From: Oscillospiraceae bacterium | Lineage (GTDB): Bacteria > Bacillota > Clostridia > Oscillospirales > Oscillospiraceae | Direction of reading: 5' to 3' | Length of the DNA stretch: 58,834 bases | Assembly: GCA_017427645.1 (NCBI GenBank) | Contig: JAFRSI010000033.1 | Span: 1 to 58,834, forward strand | Shown here: positions 44,085 to 51,597 of the stretch, one piece after another | Layout of the letters: each line of letters starts with the position of its first letter | Position numbering within the stretch: the first letter of the stretch is position 1 | Program-made: the position numbers and the translations under genes | Notes under the pieces: model-generated | The model's database searches: none | Told to the model about the DNA's origin: nothing | Seen by the model: only the letters and a program-made list of their open reading frames with translations

Positions 44085-44873
44085 TCATTCAAAGTTCAGT
44101 TCCTCCGGCAGCTCACCCTCGCAGCTCACCGTACAGTCGGTGGCAGAGCCGGCCAGGCGGATGGCGCGGCTGCGGCACAGCTCCAGCACGGCCATAAAGG
44201 TGGCCACCAGCTCGCTGCGGCTGCGGCTGCCGCGGAAGAGCAGCAGGAAGCGGGTCATGCCGCCCTCCTTCAGCCGGCGGAACAGCTCCCGCGCCTTGCG
44301 CTCCACGGAATAGGGCTCCCGCCGGACGATCTCGTCGAATACCGCAAGCTGCGGCGCCTGTACCTGTCCCTGGCGGTCCAGCACGTCCTGCATGGCCAGG
44401 ACCAGGTCGGCGCTCTCCTGGTCGTATTCGTAGATCTTGCCCCGCTTCATGGGCTCGGGGTTCTTGGTCAGGATATTGCGTCCGAACTCCCCCATGGGGC
44501 CCAGCTTCTCCGTCAGTCCCTTGATTTTCAGATAGATCTCACCCCGCTGCCGCTCCTCCAGGGACTTGATCAGGGCGTCCATCTCGCTCTGGGTCTCCTC
44601 GTCCTCAATGGACAGCAGCATCCGTGTCTTGATATACATGAGGTGGGCGGCCATGGTGACGAATTCGCTGGCTACCTCCAGATCCATTTGCTGGCGCTGC
44701 TCCAGATACTGAAGATACTGGTCCAGGATCAGCGCGATGGGGATATCCTGAATCTCGATCTTGTTCTTGCTGAGCAGGAACAGGATCAGGTCCAGCGGCC
44801 CCTCGAAATCCTGCAGCGCCTCGTCCCGCTTGCCCTGTACCACTCTTTCCAGTTTATAAATCGGATTGTCCAA
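44085..44873 (-). CDS. scpA: Segregation and condensation protein A
   Basis: A 262-residue kleisin that bridges the SMC dimer. Motifs are the N-terminal DFEGPLDLILFLLSKNKIEIQDIPI, the LEVASEFVTMAAHLMYIKTRMLL helix and a C-terminal winged helix (FLLLFRGSRSRSELVATFMAVLELCR). It lies between the site-2-type protease and scpB; this trio is common in Clostridia. Confidence 0.95.
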   Translation of the reverse strand: MDNPIYKLERVVQGKRDEALQDFEGPLDLILFLLSKNKIEIQDIPIALILDQYLQYLEQRQQMDLEVASEFVTMAAHLMYIKTRMLLSIEDEETQSEMDALIKSLEERQRGEIYLKIKGLTEKLGPMGEFGRNILTKNPEPMKRGKIYEYDQESADLVLAMQDVLDRQGQVQAPQLAVFDEIVRREPYSVERKARELFRRLKEGGMTRFLLLFRGSRSRSELVATFMAVLELCRSRAIRLAGSATDCTVSCEGELPEELNFE

Positions 44874-44896
44874 ATCGATCCCTCAATCACAGGGGC

Positions 44897-45544
44897 TCAC
44901 AGCCCCACGATATTGCAAAACAGGCGGAATACCCCATAGGTGGCCTTGCTGAGAAAGCTGCCGCCGGCGCCCATCATCACCAGGGCCAGCAGGAGCAGCA
45001 TACCGATGCGCTCATAACGCATCAGCATCTCATACTGCCGGTCCGGCAGCAGAGCGGCCATCACCTTGGACCCGTCCAGCGGCGGGATGGGCAGCAGGTT
45101 GAAGATGCCCAAGCCGATGGACATGAGCGTGGTGCGCAGCAGAAACTGCAGCAGGAGCTCGGATACGGCGCCATGGGTCCACAGCAGCTTTGTCACAAGC
45201 AGCGTCAGCAGCGCCAGCAGCAGATTGGACAGCGGACCGGCCAGAGCCGTCACCGCCATTCCCAGCTTGGGGCGCTTGAAATAATTGGGGTTCACCGGCA
45301 CGGGCCGAGCCCAGCCAAAGCCGGCCACCGCCAGCATGGCGAAGCCGAACCAGTCGATGTGCCGCAGCGGATTCAAGCTCAGGCGGTGCTGCCGCTTGGC
45401 GGTGGGATCGCCCAGGGCATAGGCCGCCAGACCGTGACACGTCTCATGCACCGTCAGGCAGATCAGCACGGCGGCCAGACGCAGCAGCAGGTCCTGGAGG
45501 GAGCCCAGATCCAGCGCGCGGAAGAGATTGGTCAGATAATGCAA
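44897..45544 (-). CDS. M50 site-2-type membrane protease
   Basis: A 215-residue multi-pass zinc protease. The active site HETCH (in CLTVHETCHGLAAYALGD) and the second zinc site NLLPIPPLDGSKV are present, with about five hydrophobic helices. It resembles the non-PDZ group often located beside scpA; substrates are unknown. The start is TTG 45544, 8 bp after AAAGGAG; an in-frame ATG at 45568 lacks a site. It is the first gene of the operon that runs to ispH. Confidence 0.9.
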   Translation of the reverse strand: MHYLTNLFRALDLGSLQDLLLRLAAVLICLTVHETCHGLAAYALGDPTAKRQHRLSLNPLRHIDWFGFAMLAVAGFGWARPVPVNPNYFKRPKLGMAVTALAGPLSNLLLALLTLLVTKLLWTHGAVSELLLQFLLRTTLMSIGLGIFNLLPIPPLDGSKVMAALLPDRQYEMLMRYERIGMLLLLALVMMGAGGSFLSKATYGVFRLFCNIVGL

Positions 45545-45598
45545 GGCTACGTCTCCTTTGCTCTCCATCAACAGGCACAAGATGGCAATATATAGTGT

Positions 45599-45627
45599 AT
45601 TATACCAAACTGTGCGGACAATTACAA
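45599..45627 (-). promoter_or_regulatory. Sigma-A promoter of the protease-scp-...-ispH operon
   Basis: On the minus strand, TTGTAA (45622-45627), a 17-bp spacer and TATAAT (45599-45604), about 55 bp before the TTG start. No other clear promoter was seen before the terminator at 35371. Confidence 0.75.
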
Positions 45628-45660
45628 GGAAAAATACACATTCCCCCTCTCTCTTCCGCC

Positions 45661-45737
45661 TGTTACCGGACGGTGGCGGAGCTGTAACTGGACTGTTGCG
45701 GAATTGTAACGAAATTCTCACTCTGCTGTGCTACAAT
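45661..45737. repeat. Array of seven 11-bp units between divergent genes
   Basis: Starting at 45661, units of exactly 11 bp repeat with the pattern TGTnAC or TGTnGC plus a GGA-type end: TGTTACCGGAC, GGTGGCGGAGC, TGTAACTGGAC, TGTTGCGGAAT, TGTAACGAAAT, TCTCACTCTGC, TGTGCTACAAT. Units 1, 3 and 5 are closest. On the other strand they read as GTTACA-like hexamers spaced by 5 bp, the spacing of PhoP/PhoB-type direct repeats. The last unit ends in TACAAT, a likely extended -10 (TGCTACAAT) for the plus-strand small gene. Confidence 0.6.
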
Positions 45738-45785
45738 AAGGACAGAAAGAATATGTTTCCGTATTCCCGGAAAGGAGTATCTGCC

Positions 45786-45968
45786 ATGAAGAATCCCGGA
45801 CATGTGATCCTTGCGTTGGCCGGTCTTTGTCTGCTGGTGGCGCTGGTGGCTTTTTTCCTGCCCACGGCCGGCGGTCTGGCACTCTCTTACCTGACGATCC
45901 TCTTGGCCATGGCGGTAGGGATCCTGTGCATCGGCGCCGCGCTGGGCATGTTCTCCCACGATAAATAG
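45786..45968 (+). CDS. Small two-helix membrane protein
   Basis: A 60-residue protein with a short N-terminus (MKNPG) and two hydrophobic helices (about residues 6-26 and 31-54), ending SHDK. AAAGGAG lies 8 bp before ATG 45786; the frame upstream of this ATG is not coding. I do not recognise a family. It is the gene directly downstream of the 11-bp array, so it is the likeliest target of that element. A perfect hairpin follows. Confidence 0.7.
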   Translation: MKNPGHVILALAGLCLLVALVAFFLPTAGGLALSYLTILLAMAVGILCIGAALGMFSHDK

Positions 45969-45985
45969 TACCTTCACATGAGATC

Positions 45986-46019
45986 AGAGGGGGAGATGGC
46001 CGCAGTCATCTCCCCCTCT
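45986..46019 (+). terminator. Hairpin between the small membrane gene and the DUF4349 gene
   Basis: A 13-bp perfect stem (AGAGGGGGAGATG with its complement) and an 8-nt loop. There is no T-run, so it is a weak terminator or an attenuator; the DUF4349 gene, 23 bp further on, probably depends on readthrough. Confidence 0.5.
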
Positions 46020-46042
46020 CCGTTCAAAAAGGAGTGTTGCCC

Positions 46043-46924
46043 ATGAAACGAATACAGGCAATCCTGCTGGCACTGATCGCCGCTCTGCTGCTGACAGCCT
46101 GCGGCGGCTCCGCCCAGCATGGCGGAGCCAGTCCCGCGGAGTCCGGCTCCGATATGGGCTGGAATGCCCCGGATATCGACTACAAGCGGGAGGATCTTCC
46201 GGCAGCGGCCAAGATGATCTTTACCGGTCAGATCGAGCTGGAAACGCTGACCTTCGACCAGGCGGTGTCCGACATAGGCGCCCTGGTGGAAAACGTCGGG
46301 GGCTACTATGAGGAGCAGAGCGTTTCCGGCTATGCCTCCGGCTATCGTTACGCCAATTATGTGATCCGCGTACCCTCCGAGCAGTTCTCCCGCTTCTGCC
46401 GCGAGGTGGGCGACGTCTGCCATACTCTGCGGGTAAATACTTCCCAGGAAAACATCTCCGAGTCCTATTACGACACGGAATCCCGGCTGAATACCGCGAA
46501 GACCAAGCTGGCGCGGCTGCAGGAGCTGCTGTCCCGGGCGGAGAGCCTGGAGGATATCATCACCATCGAGAGCGCCATTGCCGACACGGAGCAGACCATC
46601 GACCGCCTCTCCGGCACACTGCGCAGCTACGACAATCTGGTGGATTACGCCACCGTGCGGGTCTCCCTGCAGGAGGTCTATCGTCTCTCCGGCACGCAGG
46701 ACGCCCCGCTCACCCTGGGGCAGCGGATCGGCAACGCTTTCACCTCCGGACTTGCCGGTGTGGGCGATTTCTTTGAGGGGCTCCTGGTTTTCCTGGCCTA
46801 CGCCTGGTTCTGGCTGTTGCTGCTGGCGGCAATCGTCGTTGTCGTGATCGCAGTGATTCGCCGCCGCACCGCCCGCAGGCGGAGAAAAAAGGCGGAAAGC
46901 ATTGAAAACTCCCGGCCGGAGTAA
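46043..46924 (+). CDS. DUF4349 lipoprotein
   Basis: A 293-residue protein with a lipoprotein signal (LLALIAALLLTACGG, Cys as lipid site), then a DUF4349 domain. Its parts are IFTGQIELETLTFDQAVSDI, GGYYEEQSVSG, YVIRVPSEQFSRF, a helical coiled-coil hairpin (TAKTKLARLQELLSRAESLEDIITIESAI) and YATVRVSLQEV. A C-terminal membrane helix (FLAYAWFWLLLLAAIVVVVI) and a very basic tail follow. It would be anchored at both ends outside the membrane. Function unknown. ATG 46043 follows AAAAAGGAG by 8 bp. Confidence 0.88.
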   Translation: MKRIQAILLALIAALLLTACGGSAQHGGASPAESGSDMGWNAPDIDYKREDLPAAAKMIFTGQIELETLTFDQAVSDIGALVENVGGYYEEQSVSGYASGYRYANYVIRVPSEQFSRFCREVGDVCHTLRVNTSQENISESYYDTESRLNTAKTKLARLQELLSRAESLEDIITIESAIADTEQTIDRLSGTLRSYDNLVDYATVRVSLQEVYRLSGTQDAPLTLGQRIGNAFTSGLAGVGDFFEGLLVFLAYAWFWLLLLAAIVVVVIAVIRRRTARRRRKKAESIENSRPE

Positions 46925-46941
46925 ACGATATCCCCCGCAAG

Positions 46942-46979
46942 TGAAAAGAGCGCGGTGCACAGGCACCGCGCTCTTTTCA
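46942..46979. terminator. Bidirectional terminator between DUF4349 and tsf genes
   Basis: A 17-bp perfect stem (TGAAAAGAGCGCGGTGC with its complement) and a 4-nt loop, with T-rich arms in both directions. Confidence 0.9.
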
Positions 46980-46998
46980 TCAATCAGTTGTCAGTCAA

Positions 46999-47925
46999 TT
47001 ACTTGCCCATGTTCATCTGAGCAGCGACCTCGGCGGCGAAGTCCTCCTGCTTCTTCTCAATGCCCTCGCCGGTCATGAAGCGAACGGCCTTGACGAACTT
47101 GACGCTGCCGCCCAGCTTCTTGGCGGCGTCGGCAATATACTGTGCCACCGTGCCGGTGAAGATATCGCCGCGGACGAACTCCTGCTGCAGCAGGCAGTTC
47201 TCCTCGTAGAACTTGTTCATCTTGCCCATGACGATCTTCTCCTTCACGGGCTGGGGCTTGCTGGCCATCTTGGGATCGGAATCCATCAGAGCCAGAGCGA
47301 CCTTCTTCTCCTCGGCCAGCACTTCCTCGGTGACGTCGGCCTTGTCCCAGAAGCGGGGGTTCAGAGCGGCGATCTGCATGGCAACGTTCTTGCCGATCTC
47401 GGTGGCGTCAATGCCGCCCTCCACAGCCAGGTTCACCATGACGCCGATCTTGCCGCCGGCATGCACGTAGCCCACGCTGGTATTGTCGTTGTAGCGGACG
47501 AAGCGGCGGATCTGCAGATTCTCACCGATGGACATGACCTTCTCGGGCAGGGTCTCAGCCACGGTCAGCTCAGAGCCGGGATACTTGCTGTTCAGCAGCG
47601 CCTGCACGTCGGCGGGATCGCTGTCGACCACGACCTTGGCGATATCCTTCACGAAAGCCACGAAAGCGGCGCTCTTGGCGCAGAAATCGGTCTCGCAGTT
47701 GACTTCCACAACGGCGCCCACGCCGTTCTCCACCAGCACGTAAGCCATGCCCTCGGCGGCGATGCGGCCGGCCTTCTTGGCGGCCTTGGCCAGGCCCTTC
47801 TCACGCAGGTACTCAACGGCCTTGTCCATATCGCCGTCGGTCTCGGTCAGCGCCTTCTTGCAGTCCATCATACCTACGCCGGTCATCTCGCGCAGGGTCT
47901 TCACATCAGCAGCGGTAAAAGCCAT
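46999..47925 (-). CDS. tsf: Elongation factor Ts
   Basis: A 308-residue nucleotide exchange factor for EF-Tu. The N-terminal UBA-like domain (TAADVKTLREMTGVGMMDCKKAL), the core EVNCETDFCAKSAAFVAFV and the second half with GVMVNLAVEGGIDATEIGKNVAMQIAALNPRF are present. It lies downstream of rpsB in the usual order, with a hairpin between the two. Confidence 0.96.
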   Translation of the reverse strand: MAFTAADVKTLREMTGVGMMDCKKALTETDGDMDKAVEYLREKGLAKAAKKAGRIAAEGMAYVLVENGVGAVVEVNCETDFCAKSAAFVAFVKDIAKVVVDSDPADVQALLNSKYPGSELTVAETLPEKVMSIGENLQIRRFVRYNDNTSVGYVHAGGKIGVMVNLAVEGGIDATEIGKNVAMQIAALNPRFWDKADVTEEVLAEEKKVALALMDSDPKMASKPQPVKEKIVMGKMNKFYEENCLLQQEFVRGDIFTGTVAQYIADAAKKLGGSVKFVKAVRFMTGEGIEKKQEDFAAEVAAQMNMGK

Positions 47926-47961
47926 TTGATATATCCTCCTGTATACGATAATAGTTTTTCA

Positions 47962-47991
47962 TGAAAAGGGGCAGGGACAAATCCCTGCCCC
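47962..47991 (-). terminator. Attenuator-type terminator between rpsB and tsf
   Basis: A 10-bp stem (47968-47977 with 47982-47991) and loop TTTG, followed on the minus strand by TTTT. It would reduce tsf transcription relative to rpsB, as in other bacteria. Confidence 0.75.
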
Positions 47992-48015
47992 GTTGCTCAC
48001 ACGGTTTTGGTCCGA

Positions 48016-48750
48016 TTACTCGGCGTCGGCGGTCTCGGCGGCGGGCTCCTCGTTCTGCTCGCCCTGACGGCCCTCGATCATGGCGTTGGCCATCACGGAG
48101 GAGATCAGGCGAATGGCGCGGATCGCGTCGTCGTTGCCGGGGATCGGATAGTCGATCTCATCGGGATCGCAGTTGGTATCGGCAATGGCCACAACGGGGA
48201 TGCCCAGACGATGGGCCTCGGCGATGGCGTTGCGCTCCTTGCGGGTGTCCACGATGAACAGGGCGCCGGGCAGCTTCTTCATTTCCTTCACTCCGCCCAG
48301 GTACTTCTCCAGCTTCTCGATCTCGCCCATGTGCTTGATGACTTCCTTCTTGGGCAGCATATCGAAGGTGCCGTCAGACTGCATGGCCTTGAGCTGGTTC
48401 AGACGGTCGATACGGGTGCGCATGGTCTTGAAGTTGGTCATCATGCCGCCCAGCCAGCGGGCGTTGACGTAGTACATGTTGCAGCGCAGGGCCTCGTCCT
48501 TGATGGCCTCCTGGGCCTGCTTCTTGGTGCCGACAAACAGCAGGGACTGGCCGTTCTCAGACAGCTGGCGCACGAAGGCGTAGGCCTCCTCCATCTTCTT
48601 CACGGTCTTCTGCAGATCGATGATATAGATGCCGTTGCGCTCCGTGTAGATGTAGGGAGCCATCTTGGGGTTCCAGCGACGGGTCTGGTGGCCGAAGTGC
48701 ACACCGGCCTCCAGCAGGGCTTTCATGGATACGACGTTCTGATTTGCCAT
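48016..48750 (-). CDS. rpsB: 30S ribosomal protein S2
   Basis: A 244-residue ribosomal protein. Motifs are the N-terminal [42 protein letters not shown], the [11 protein letters not shown] segment, [20 protein letters not shown] and [26 protein letters not shown] 48750 (MANQNVVSM) is chosen; AAAGGAG lies about 12 bp upstream. The longer open frame upstream is leader sequence. Confidence 0.96.
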   Translation of the reverse strand: MANQNVVSMKALLEAGVHFGHQTRRWNPKMAPYIYTERNGIYIIDLQKTVKKMEEAYAFVRQLSENGQSLLFVGTKKQAQEAIKDEALRCNMYYVNARWLGGMMTNFKTMRTRIDRLNQLKAMQSDGTFDMLPKKEVIKHMGEIEKLEKYLGGVKEMKKLPGALFIVDTRKERNAIAEAHRLGIPVVAIADTNCDPDEIDYPIPGNDDAIRAIRLISSVMANAMIEGRQGEQNEEPAAETADAE

Positions 48751-48863
48751 GGTTTTTCTTTTCTCCTTTGACGTTTTAGTTTGTACCTCCAGCCGCATCA
48801 TCCCCCCGGCTAACCGTTGAACGGCACCGACCGGGAGTCCGTGGCTGTGCGGAATGCTGAAAT

Positions 48864-48892
48864 ATAATACCACAGCGCCATACGGAATGCAA
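48864..48892 (-). promoter_or_regulatory. Sigma-A promoter of rpsB-tsf
   Basis: On the minus strand, TTGCAT (48887-48892), a 17-bp spacer and TATTAT (48864-48869). It predicts a 5' leader of about 107 nt before rpsB, long enough for S2 autoregulation; no known leader motif was identified. Confidence 0.75.
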
Positions 48893-48937
48893 GGAAAATT
48901 TTGCGAAATTTCTGACTTTTTTCAACTGTTTCCGGGC

Positions 48938-49222
48938 TCAGAATCGCCGGGGACGCCGCTGGGACGACGGGCCGTCCCGCCGCTGGAAGGGCTTGTCGAC
49001 CAGAATGATGTCGTCGCCGAATCGCGTCACGCAGTCCCAGGGGATGTAGTAGTCCTCCCCCCGGCCGAACAGTCCGAAAAAACGGCAGGGGCCCAGGACG
49101 ATCAGCGCCTTCACCTCCCCCTCGGGGATCTTCAGCTCCAGATCGCCGGCGTAGCCCAGGCGGCAGCCGTCGCAGATATTGATGACCTCTTTGCGCCGCA
49201 GTGTTGAAAACCGATTCACCAT
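48938..49222 (-). CDS. YlmC/YmxH family PRC-barrel sporulation protein
   Basis: A 94-residue PRC-barrel protein. The pattern RRKEVINICDGCRLGYAGDLEL, then IVLGPCRFFGLFG and DYYIPWDCVTRFGDDIILV, matches the YlmC/YmxH family found in spore formers. The tail is Arg/Pro-rich. The role is unknown beyond the association with sporulation. ATG 49222 follows AGGTGG by 5 bp; a GTG at 49231 is possible. It lies downstream of the cob operon terminator. Confidence 0.85.
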   Translation of the reverse strand: MVNRFSTLRRKEVINICDGCRLGYAGDLELKIPEGEVKALIVLGPCRFFGLFGRGEDYYIPWDCVTRFGDDIILVDKPFQRRDGPSSQRRPRRF

Positions 49223-49271
49223 ATACTCCACCTCGCCCCATCCTATGCTTCTGCCGGGTCGTCCGATGATA

Positions 49272-49302
49272 AAAAGCGCTGCGGCTGTGCCGCAGCGCTT
49301 TG
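49272..49302 (-). terminator. Terminator of the cobalamin operon
   Basis: A 13-bp perfect stem (49274-49286 with 49290-49302) and a 3-nt loop, followed on the minus strand by TTTTTATC. Confidence 0.88.
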
Positions 49303-49307
49303 TTTGT

Positions 49308-49601
49308 TCAGCCTTTTCGGATCCAGTAGATCACGTAACACTCCACCATATCGCCGCGATAGAGAAAAACATTCTCACCCATCTCGATATGCTTGCCGAA
49401 CAGCAGGTCCGGGATAAAGAGGCGGGCTGTGGTGCGGCGGGCGCCCTTCAGCGTCAGGCCCTCCGCCGTGGGGTGCAGGTGCAGCTCAGTGGCTGCCTCC
49501 TCCAAACCGGGCAGCTGCAATTGAACCTCCAGGCGGTGCAGGTCCTTCTCGGCGTTGATGTAGACCAGGTTGTCCTCATCGCGGAACCAGTTGATGTTCA
49601 T
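49308..49601 (-). CDS. Unknown 97-residue protein at the end of the cob operon
   Basis: I do not recognise the family. The protein starts MNINWFRDEDNLVYINAEKD and looks all-beta (HRLEVQLQLPGLEEAATELHL, EGLTLKGARRTTARLFIP, ENVFLYRGDMVECYVIYWI). It has no membrane segment and only one Cys. GAGGAGGG precedes ATG 49601. It is 14 bp after the CobC/Cys-rich gene and before the operon terminator, so it is co-transcribed with cobalamin genes. Confidence 0.7.
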   Translation of the reverse strand: MNINWFRDEDNLVYINAEKDLHRLEVQLQLPGLEEAATELHLHPTAEGLTLKGARRTTARLFIPDLLFGKHIEMGENVFLYRGDMVECYVIYWIRKG

Positions 49602-49615
49602 ACCCTTCCCTCCTC

Positions 49616-50482
49616 TCAGCGGTTTTTCTTCGCCAGCTCCGCCAGCTCGGGATACTTGCTGATGATATAGCTGTAGCTGCTGCGGCGGTGGGGCACCAGA
49701 CAGTTGCTGCAGTCCTTGTGGCCGTTCTCCAGATAGACGAAATTGCCGCCGCACTTGCTGCCCAGGGTGTAGAGCGGACAGTAGCAGAACAGGCAGTTGA
49801 AATTGTCCGGATCGTCCGTCTTGTGACAGGGGAAGAATTCACAGGCCCTGTGCTGGTTGAAAGAGTAGTTGCACTCCTCCGGCTTCTTGTTTCTCCAATC
49901 GCTGCTCATGGTTTTCTCCTCCAATCTCCCATATGTCCAGCGCCCTTCCGGGTCTCTCTCCAGCAGATAGCCGTGTCCCGGCTCGCTCTGCCACTCGTAT
50001 CGGCTGCGCCCCTCGCCGGGAAACAGGTCGGCCATGATGGCGGCGATGACGCCGCCGTGGGTCACGATCACCGTATCCACGTCCCGCCTGCAGACCCGCT
50101 GGAAGGCCCGCCGGACGCGGCGGCGCATCTGCAGGCCGCTCTCCCCTCCCGGCGGTACGTTGGCCTCGTTGTCGCCGGAGATCCAGTTCAGATAGGCGGG
50201 ATCGTCCTTCAGCTCCTCGTAGCTGCGCATCTCAAAGGCCCCGAAGTCGATCTCACGGAACCCCCGGCAGATCCGGCGGGGCACGCCGCCGCAGAGCAGC
50301 CGCAGCGTCTCGTCGCAGCGGCGCATGCCGCTGGTGATATAGCGATCCGCCGCCGGTATGACCAGGGGCTTTGCAAGGAGCGCCTCTCTCCCCTTCTCCG
50401 ACAGGGGCAAGTCGGTGCTGCCGCAATAGCAGCGGCGCTCATTGGCCTCGGTGAGGCCGTGTCGTATCAGTGTGAGCTTCAT
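49616..50482 (-). CDS. cobC: In-frame fusion: CobC-type phosphatase plus cysteine-rich small domain
   Basis: A 288-residue frame. Residues 1-191 are a histidine phosphatase (catalytic LTLIRHGLTEANE, then TSGMRRCDETLRLL, REIDFGAFE, VIVTHGGVIAAIMADL), fitting alpha-ribazole-5'-phosphate phosphatase in cobalamin nucleotide-loop assembly. Residues 192-288 are a cysteine-rich small domain (HRACEFFPCHK, NCLFCYCPLYTLGSKCGG, KDCSNCLVPHR), probably metal-binding and usually a separate cob-linked protein. ATG 49909 (MSSDWRNKKPE) follows GGAGGAG by 6 bp, so a free 97-residue domain may also be made. The start overlaps the short CobU-like gene by 4 bp. Confidence 0.88.
   Translation of the reverse strand: MKLTLIRHGLTEANERRCYCGSTDLPLSEKGREALLAKPLVIPAADRYITSGMRRCDETLRLLCGGVPRRICRGFREIDFGAFEMRSYEELKDDPAYLNWISGDNEANVPPGGESGLQMRRRVRRAFQRVCRRDVDTVIVTHGGVIAAIMADLFPGEGRSRYEWQSEPGHGYLLERDPEGRWTYGRLEEKTMSSDWRNKKPEECNYSFNQHRACEFFPCHKTDDPDNFNCLFCYCPLYTLGSKCGGNFVYLENGHKDCSNCLVPHRRSSYSYIISKYPELAELAKKNR
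49916..49922 (-). promoter_or_regulatory. Internal ribosome-binding site for the Cys-rich domain
   Basis: GGAGGAG on the minus strand, 6 bp before ATG 49909 inside the CobC-Cys-rich frame. Confidence 0.55.
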
Positions 50483-50853
50483 TTCAACCTCTGCTCCAAT
50501 CCGCAGAACAGGCGGCTCACCCGGTCCGCCCTGGCCGCCAGATATTGGCACAGGCGCCCCGTCTCGTTTCGCCAGGCCCGCTCTTGGGCGCTGAGGGGCA
50601 CCACGCCGCAGGAGATATCCCGGCAGATCAGGATGCTGTCCGCCCAGGCGGCGTGATCGGCCTCAAAAACCGCCAGCGGATCGATCCCATCCTGTACGCA
50701 GGCGAAGACGTATTCCTCCAGCCGGTCTACACAGCGACAGCCGAAATCGATCCCCCGGTCCGTGCAGGTGAATATGTCGTCTTCTGTCAGGGAAAAGGTC
50801 TCACGGGCAAAGGCACGCTTGCCCTGATAGGCCCCTCCGATAATGAGTATCAT
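50479..50853 (-). CDS. Short CobU-like protein with degenerate P-loop
   Basis: A 124-residue relative of adenosylcobinamide kinase/guanylyltransferase. The start LIIGGAYQGKRAFARETF aligns with the CobU P-loop but has Arg where Ser/Thr is needed after Lys. The middle part with the guanylylated His is missing. The C-terminal block ICRDISCGVVPLSAQERAWR and GRLCQYLAARADRVSRL matches the conserved end of CobU. It probably does not have full kinase activity alone. A full-length CobU-type gene lies in the same operon, so it may be a partner or regulator. Confidence 0.75.
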   Translation of the reverse strand: MILIIGGAYQGKRAFARETFSLTEDDIFTCTDRGIDFGCRCVDRLEEYVFACVQDGIDPLAVFEADHAAWADSILICRDISCGVVPLSAQERAWRNETGRLCQYLAARADRVSRLFCGLEQRLK

Positions 50854-50862
50854 AGCTGCCTC

Positions 50863-51597
50863 CTATAAAAAAGCGTACGCCGCTGCGGCGCACAGCTCGG
50901 CCACGGTCAATGCGTAGCCGGAGATATCACCGTTCATGCCGCCCAGGGCCCGATATCCCCGGCGCAGAGCCAGAGCGCAGCAGGCCGCCTCGATAAGCAG
51001 GGCGAAGCCGGCTGTGCCGCACAGCAGGAAACCCGCCGCCAGAGCCGCAGCAAGCATGGCGATCAGCACAGCGGCCCGGTCCCTGGGCAGCTTCTGCACC
51101 GCGTATTGACTGGTGGTCATGGGCGGCAGCAGCAGCACCGCCAGGGCGCAGCAGCAGCGGCTGACCACCGGGATCAGCAGCAGCAGGCGGATATCGCCGC
51201 GGCCCACGGAAAAGAGGCTCCAGAGCGCCAGCAGCGTCAACGTGCAGCCCACCACGGCAAAGGAGCCCACATGGGGATCCTTCAGGATCTCCCGCCGCTT
51301 CCCGGCGTCGGCGCAGGAGTGGACGGCGTCCACCACGTCCATAAATCCGTCCAGATGGATGGCGCCTGTGGACACGAAGGGCCAGGCGCACAGCAGCAGC
51401 GCCGCGACGGGGAGCGGCAGGGCAAAATGCCGCACCAGCCAGGCCAGGCCCCACCAGAGAGCGCCGATCTCCAGACCGATCACCGGCAGGAACAGCAGCA
51501 TCAGCGGTCGGGCTTCCTCGTCCCACACGCGCCAGGGGCTGGGGATATAGCAGAACATGCTGCGGCACATGGCGTAGGCGTGAGCACAGCGTTTCAT
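50863..51597 (-). CDS. cobS: Adenosylcobinamide-GDP ribazoletransferase (cobalamin synthase)
   Basis: A 244-residue integral membrane enzyme joining adenosylcobinamide-GDP and alpha-ribazole (phosphate). It has about six hydrophobic segments. The acidic motif FVSTGAIHLDGFMDVVDAVHSCADAGKRREILKDPHVGSFAVV holds the Asp residues typical of CobS, and PVVSRCCCALAVLLLPP follows. The ATG overlaps the cobU stop by 4 bp. Confidence 0.93.
   Translation of the reverse strand: MKRCAHAYAMCRSMFCYIPSPWRVWDEEARPLMLLFLPVIGLEIGALWWGLAWLVRHFALPLPVAALLLCAWPFVSTGAIHLDGFMDVVDAVHSCADAGKRREILKDPHVGSFAVVGCTLTLLALWSLFSVGRGDIRLLLLIPVVSRCCCALAVLLLPPMTTSQYAVQKLPRDRAAVLIAMLAAALAAGFLLCGTAGFALLIEAACCALALRRGYRALGGMNGDISGYALTVAELCAAAAYAFL

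Noticed and set aside
45661..45737. CRISPR array
   Set aside because: The 11-bp units are contiguous with no unique spacers and are far shorter than CRISPR repeats; a regulator-binding array fits better.
48751..48863. Upstream extension of rpsB into its leader
   Set aside because: The frame is open but the residues do not match S2, and the promoter places the transcript start inside this region; ATG 48750 gives the normal S2 N-terminus.
49308..49754. Longer start for the unknown cob-operon protein at 49754
   Set aside because: The extra residues are read from within the Cys-rich domain gene in another frame and look like shadow sequence; ATG 49601 has a strong GAGGAGGG site.
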